Shown here in pieces: positions 23,119 to 25,993 of a stretch of DNA of 25,993 nucleotides. Source of the DNA: an archaeon (GTDB lineage Archaea; Iainarchaeota; Iainarchaeia; CSSED10-239); contig JAKQTP010000213.1 in NCBI GenBank assembly GCA_029563035.1, forward strand, positions 1 to 25,993, in the 5' to 3' direction. Below the pieces are notes generated by a model that was not told the origin of the DNA, searched no databases, and saw only the letters and a list, made by a program, of their open reading frames with translations. The position numbers and the translations under genes were made by a program. Position 1 is the first letter of the stretch, and every line of letters starts with the position of its first letter.

Positions 23119-25993
23119 TGCCTAAGATGGATGTAATTGCTATTAAAGCAATGGCGCAAGCTAACAATTATAAAGGATACGATATTGATGAGTTTTCTAA
23201 TGAGGTTAAAATCTTACAAGATAAAACAGGAATTAATGCAAATTGGTATTTAGCTTTATTTTATGCTGAAGGAAGATTGAATCCAAAAATAATAGGAGGT
23301 TTTGAGAATAAATACAAAGGTTTATTCCAAGTAGGCTCAGCAGCTTGTGATACTATCAATAAGTTTCCGGGGGCAGGTTGCAATTATGCTACATTTCAAA
23401 ATTTATCAGGAGCAAGACAGGTTCAATTATATGAATATTTTTTAAAGGGGCATGGTTTATTAGGAAAGATAAATAATCCTGCAGACTTGCATATTGGTAA
23501 TGTTCTACCGGCTGTCATTACCGATAATTTTGCAATGGACAGAGTAATTAATGACAAATATAAATCTGCAAGTAAACAAGCAGAGTGGATGTATCCAGAT
23601 GGAAATAAATTTGCATTAACAAGAAATAAAGCTCGTGCCGGATTTTTACAAGAGTTTGGAGTAAGATTTAATTTAGCTGGAGAAATGGGTGCCGACTTTG
23701 TGCCTAATTCAACTCAACAACAACAAGCTCAAGAACAAGGTGTTGCGCAAGCAATAGAAGAAGAAAAAGAATTAATAAGATATATTGACCTTAATCCTCT
23801 TCTTATAGATATAGACCAAAATCTTAAATCTATAGAAAAGGGTTTTATTAATACAACATGGGGGAAGAAACAAACAGGAGAAAAATATGATTGGGTTGGA
23901 TTTAAAGAATATATTCTTTATTTAGCACATAGATTTATGCCAGGAGGAATCGTACCATTCTTTGAATTGATACCTAATTATCAATTAACAAAATCAAACT
24001 TAGATCAAGCGCAAAAAGATTTAAGACAAAATACCGATAAAATTGTTGACGAGGTACTACAAAAATATGTTGGTAGTTTTGGTTCTGAGAATGTTTTAGA
24101 AGCTAAGAGAAAATTTCAACAAGTTTTAGAGAAGATTCCAGGTTATAATGAAACAAGATATAATAATCAAGTTGCACAATTTAATAAATTATCAGGCAAG
24201 AATGATATTTTTACAATTGACCCTTGGAAACAAGAATTTGATTCTCTTTATAAATTAAATGAGGAAGGACAAAAATCTTGGAAGAAGAAAAATGTAGGAC
24301 TTAGAGTATATGGACAATTAGTATTATCTCCTGAGGCAAACGATAATGAATTAACAAAAGCAGGAGAAATAGGTTTTGAAGAAATAAGAATTAATATGGG
24401 TAATGGCGCAACAAAAGGATTAACACTCATAGAACTAAAATTAAAAGATGTACAAGGAAATAAATTCACAGATATAAATTCTCCTTGGTCATTTTTGTTT
24501 GATGCAAGGCCCGGAACAGCATCAGCAGATTTTTATTTTCGTTATGGTTGGTCAATAAAAGTTCCACCAAGAGATAATACAAACCCATTATCTAATTTGT
24601 TTTGGGAACATGAAGGATGGAAATTATTTCCAGATAATGTAAAAAATCTATTTAACCAGGTTTGTATCCAAAATAATTATTATTTTCTATTAACCCAATC
24701 TCTTAATTATAATGATTATTTATGGGAGAAGAGAAATAGTGAAGGTAATGTAACTCTAGGAATTTCAGGAGATGAAGAAAGTTCATATATGCAACTCTCA
24801 TTATTAAATCCTAAGATAGAAATAGATTCTTCAGGTTGTGCAACAGCAACAATACAATTTAGGACCGGCGCAGGAGTAACAAGAAATTGTCCACTTAATT
24901 TAGCATATACCTGTCAAAACATGGTTAAATTATATCCTAATGGTGTTACATTGACAGATTTAATAATTGCCGTAGATACTGATTTGAAAAATAATTCCAC
25001 AATGGTTGATGAACCTGGAATTGCAACGAAGAAACAAGAAGAGAATATTTCAGATTCAAAAGCAAGAACAAATGGTTCTAGAGATTTAACAGGAATTGTG
25101 AAAGTAATAGGCGCCAGAGATTCAGGTGATGAAGATGACCAAACTATTAACCCAGATTCTATATTGATTAATTTTCCAGGTAATTTAATACAACAAATAG
25201 ATTTATTAGGAACAGATGCTACTCTATGGTCTTGGTTTAGTGAATTATTAACCGCTAACGAATGTACATTATTAAATTTTATGAATGGAGCCGGCCTATC
25301 TTTTACTGAAAATTATGTTATAACAACAACTCAAGAAAATGCCGAGGTAAAAACAACAACAAATAAAAAAATAAACCCTAATTCATTAAGAGATGTTTTA
25401 ATACAAGATAAAGATATATTAGCTTATAAACATGATTCTTCATTAATAGAAAACATCTCATTTCAATCTAATGAGAAACCTAATCAATTTACAATAGCAT
25501 TAAATTATAGATTAGGAGAATGGTTAAACTTTAATAACGCCGCAACAACCTCAACTGATAATAATAATGATAGTGATAAACTTCATGTATTAGATAGAAA
25601 AACAAATATTATAAATATGTTCTCTCAGATGATGGAGGTTAATCTAGATACTATTTGTTTACCTTGGATTTGTCCCGGCAGAAAGATACATATAAGAGGA
25701 ACAGGATTTAATGATGGTAATTATAGTTGTCTAGAGGTTACACACACGATAGACTCATCAAATAAATTTATGTCAAATATTAGAGGTATTAGAATAATTC
25801 CACCAGGAGATAAAGATTTAGAAACTGCATTATCATCACCAGAATTATTTGAGGCAAATAAAACAAACTCAGCATCTCAATTACAACCATTTAATAATAA
25901 GACATATCCAGTAAACAATAATCAAACAAACCAGGCAAATTTAGATAAATTTAACCCTATACAACAATTTAAAAATGATTTCTTATTAAAACC
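23118..25993 (+). CDS. Baseplate hub protein with lytic-transglycosylase-like N-terminus (partial)
   Basis: An open frame of at least 958 codons that runs off the right edge. Residues about 30-170 resemble a lysozyme-like/lytic transglycosylase domain: ANWYLALFYAEGRLNP with candidate catalytic Glu51, then KGLFQVG at 67-73. A Gln-rich linker (STQQQQAQEQG) leads to helical and then beta-rich regions. Later features are typical of hub proteins: WSFLFDARPG with FYFRYGWSI near 455-480, and near 860-890 the segment PGRKIHIRGTGF, NYSCLEVTHTID, followed by SNIRGIRII. This resembles the gp27/gpD-like hub barrel that ends the tail tube. The protein should sit at the tail tip and open peptidoglycan during injection. 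I use the ATG at 23118, overlapping the lysozyme stop; MDV four residues later is an alternative. Confidence 0.8.
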   Translation, partial: MPKMDVIAIKAMAQANNYKGYDIDEFSNEVKILQDKTGINANWYLALFYAEGRLNPKIIGGFENKYKGLFQVGSAACDTINKFPGAGCNYATFQNLSGARQVQLYEYFLKGHGLLGKINNPADLHIGNVLPAVITDNFAMDRVINDKYKSASKQAEWMYPDGNKFALTRNKARAGFLQEFGVRFNLAGEMGADFVPNSTQQQQAQEQGVAQAIEEEKELIRYIDLNPLLIDIDQNLKSIEKGFINTTWGKKQTGEKYDWVGFKEYILYLAHRFMPGGIVPFFELIPNYQLTKSNLDQAQKDLRQNTDKIVDEVLQKYVGSFGSENVLEAKRKFQQVLEKIPGYNETRYNNQVAQFNKLSGKNDIFTIDPWKQEFDSLYKLNEEGQKSWKKKNVGLRVYGQLVLSPEANDNELTKAGEIGFEEIRINMGNGATKGLTLIELKLKDVQGNKFTDINSPWSFLFDARPGTASADFYFRYGWSIKVPPRDNTNPLSNLFWEHEGWKLFPDNVKNLFNQVCIQNNYYFLLTQSLNYNDYLWEKRNSEGNVTLGISGDEESSYMQLSLLNPKIEIDSSGCATATIQFRTGAGVTRNCPLNLAYTCQNMVKLYPNGVTLTDLIIAVDTDLKNNSTMVDEPGIATKKQEENISDSKARTNGSRDLTGIVKVIGARDSGDEDDQTINPDSILINFPGNLIQQIDLLGTDATLWSWFSELLTANECTLLNFMNGAGLSFTENYVITTTQENAEVKTTTNKKINPNSLRDVLIQDKDILAYKHDSSLIENISFQSNEKPNQFTIALNYRLGEWLNFNNAATTSTDNNNDSDKLHVLDRKTNIINMFSQMMEVNLDTICLPWICPGRKIHIRGTGFNDGNYSCLEVTHTIDSSNKFMSNIRGIRIIPPGDKDLETALSSPELFEANKTNSASQLQPFNNKTYPVNNNQTNQANLDKFNPIQQFKNDFLLK

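Noticed and set aside
24248..24469. Minus-strand ORF inside the hub gene
   Set aside because: The plus-strand frame here is continuous and encodes a well-structured hub protein; the antisense frame is a composition artefact.

Overview
The window looks like part of the virion and tail module of a large, very AT-rich tailed bacteriophage with a contractile (T4-like) tail. The evidence is one continuous block of tail genes: very large baseplate/fibre-like proteins, a tape measure protein, a tail-tube-initiator-like baseplate protein, a LysM-type small baseplate protein, a gp26-type zinc-ribbon baseplate assembly protein, a T4-type lysozyme and a hub protein with a murein-hydrolase-like N-terminus. 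The host is probably a member of Bacteroidota. Almost no start codon has a Shine-Dalgarno sequence (leaders are A/T-rich, often with TAAAA-like runs), and the one host-like promoter I can read fits the TTTG / TAnnTTTG pattern of that phylum. No tRNA, rRNA, CRISPR array or insertion sequence was seen.

Layout. 1-546 (minus): the start of a truncated gene and a DUF5675 protein. 606-1721 (plus): a conserved phage protein and a six-helix membrane protein. 1773-8296 (plus): three adjoining virion genes ending in a 1364-residue baseplate/fibre-like protein. 8412-14290 (plus): four more virion genes; the first ends in a complete-looking Hint (intein/Hedgehog) autoprocessing domain. 14298-14603 (minus): a small lone gene. 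14671-20606 (plus): tape measure, tube-initiator-like protein, LysM protein and the gp26-like gene, which appears to continue by -1 frameshifting on a run of nine T. 20717-22566 (minus): a compact accessory operon with a DEDDh 3'-5' exonuclease and four unknown small genes, the first of which has no normal start codon. 22621 to the end (plus): GH24 lysozyme overlapping the baseplate hub gene, which runs off the window.

How it fits together. The plus-strand genes would build and assemble the tail and its host-contact apparatus. The lysozyme and the hub-linked hydrolase would act on peptidoglycan, at lysis and at injection respectively. A 10-base motif, ACTATTTAAA, sits 12-22 bases before the first gene of nearly every virion transcription unit, on either strand and in two divergent pairs. 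It is probably the phage's own late promoter element. The minus-strand exonuclease operon instead has a host-type promoter, which suggests a different time of expression. The items most worth a second look are the Hint domain in a tail protein, the putative frameshift in the gp26-like gene, the late promoter motif and the AUA-start gene.
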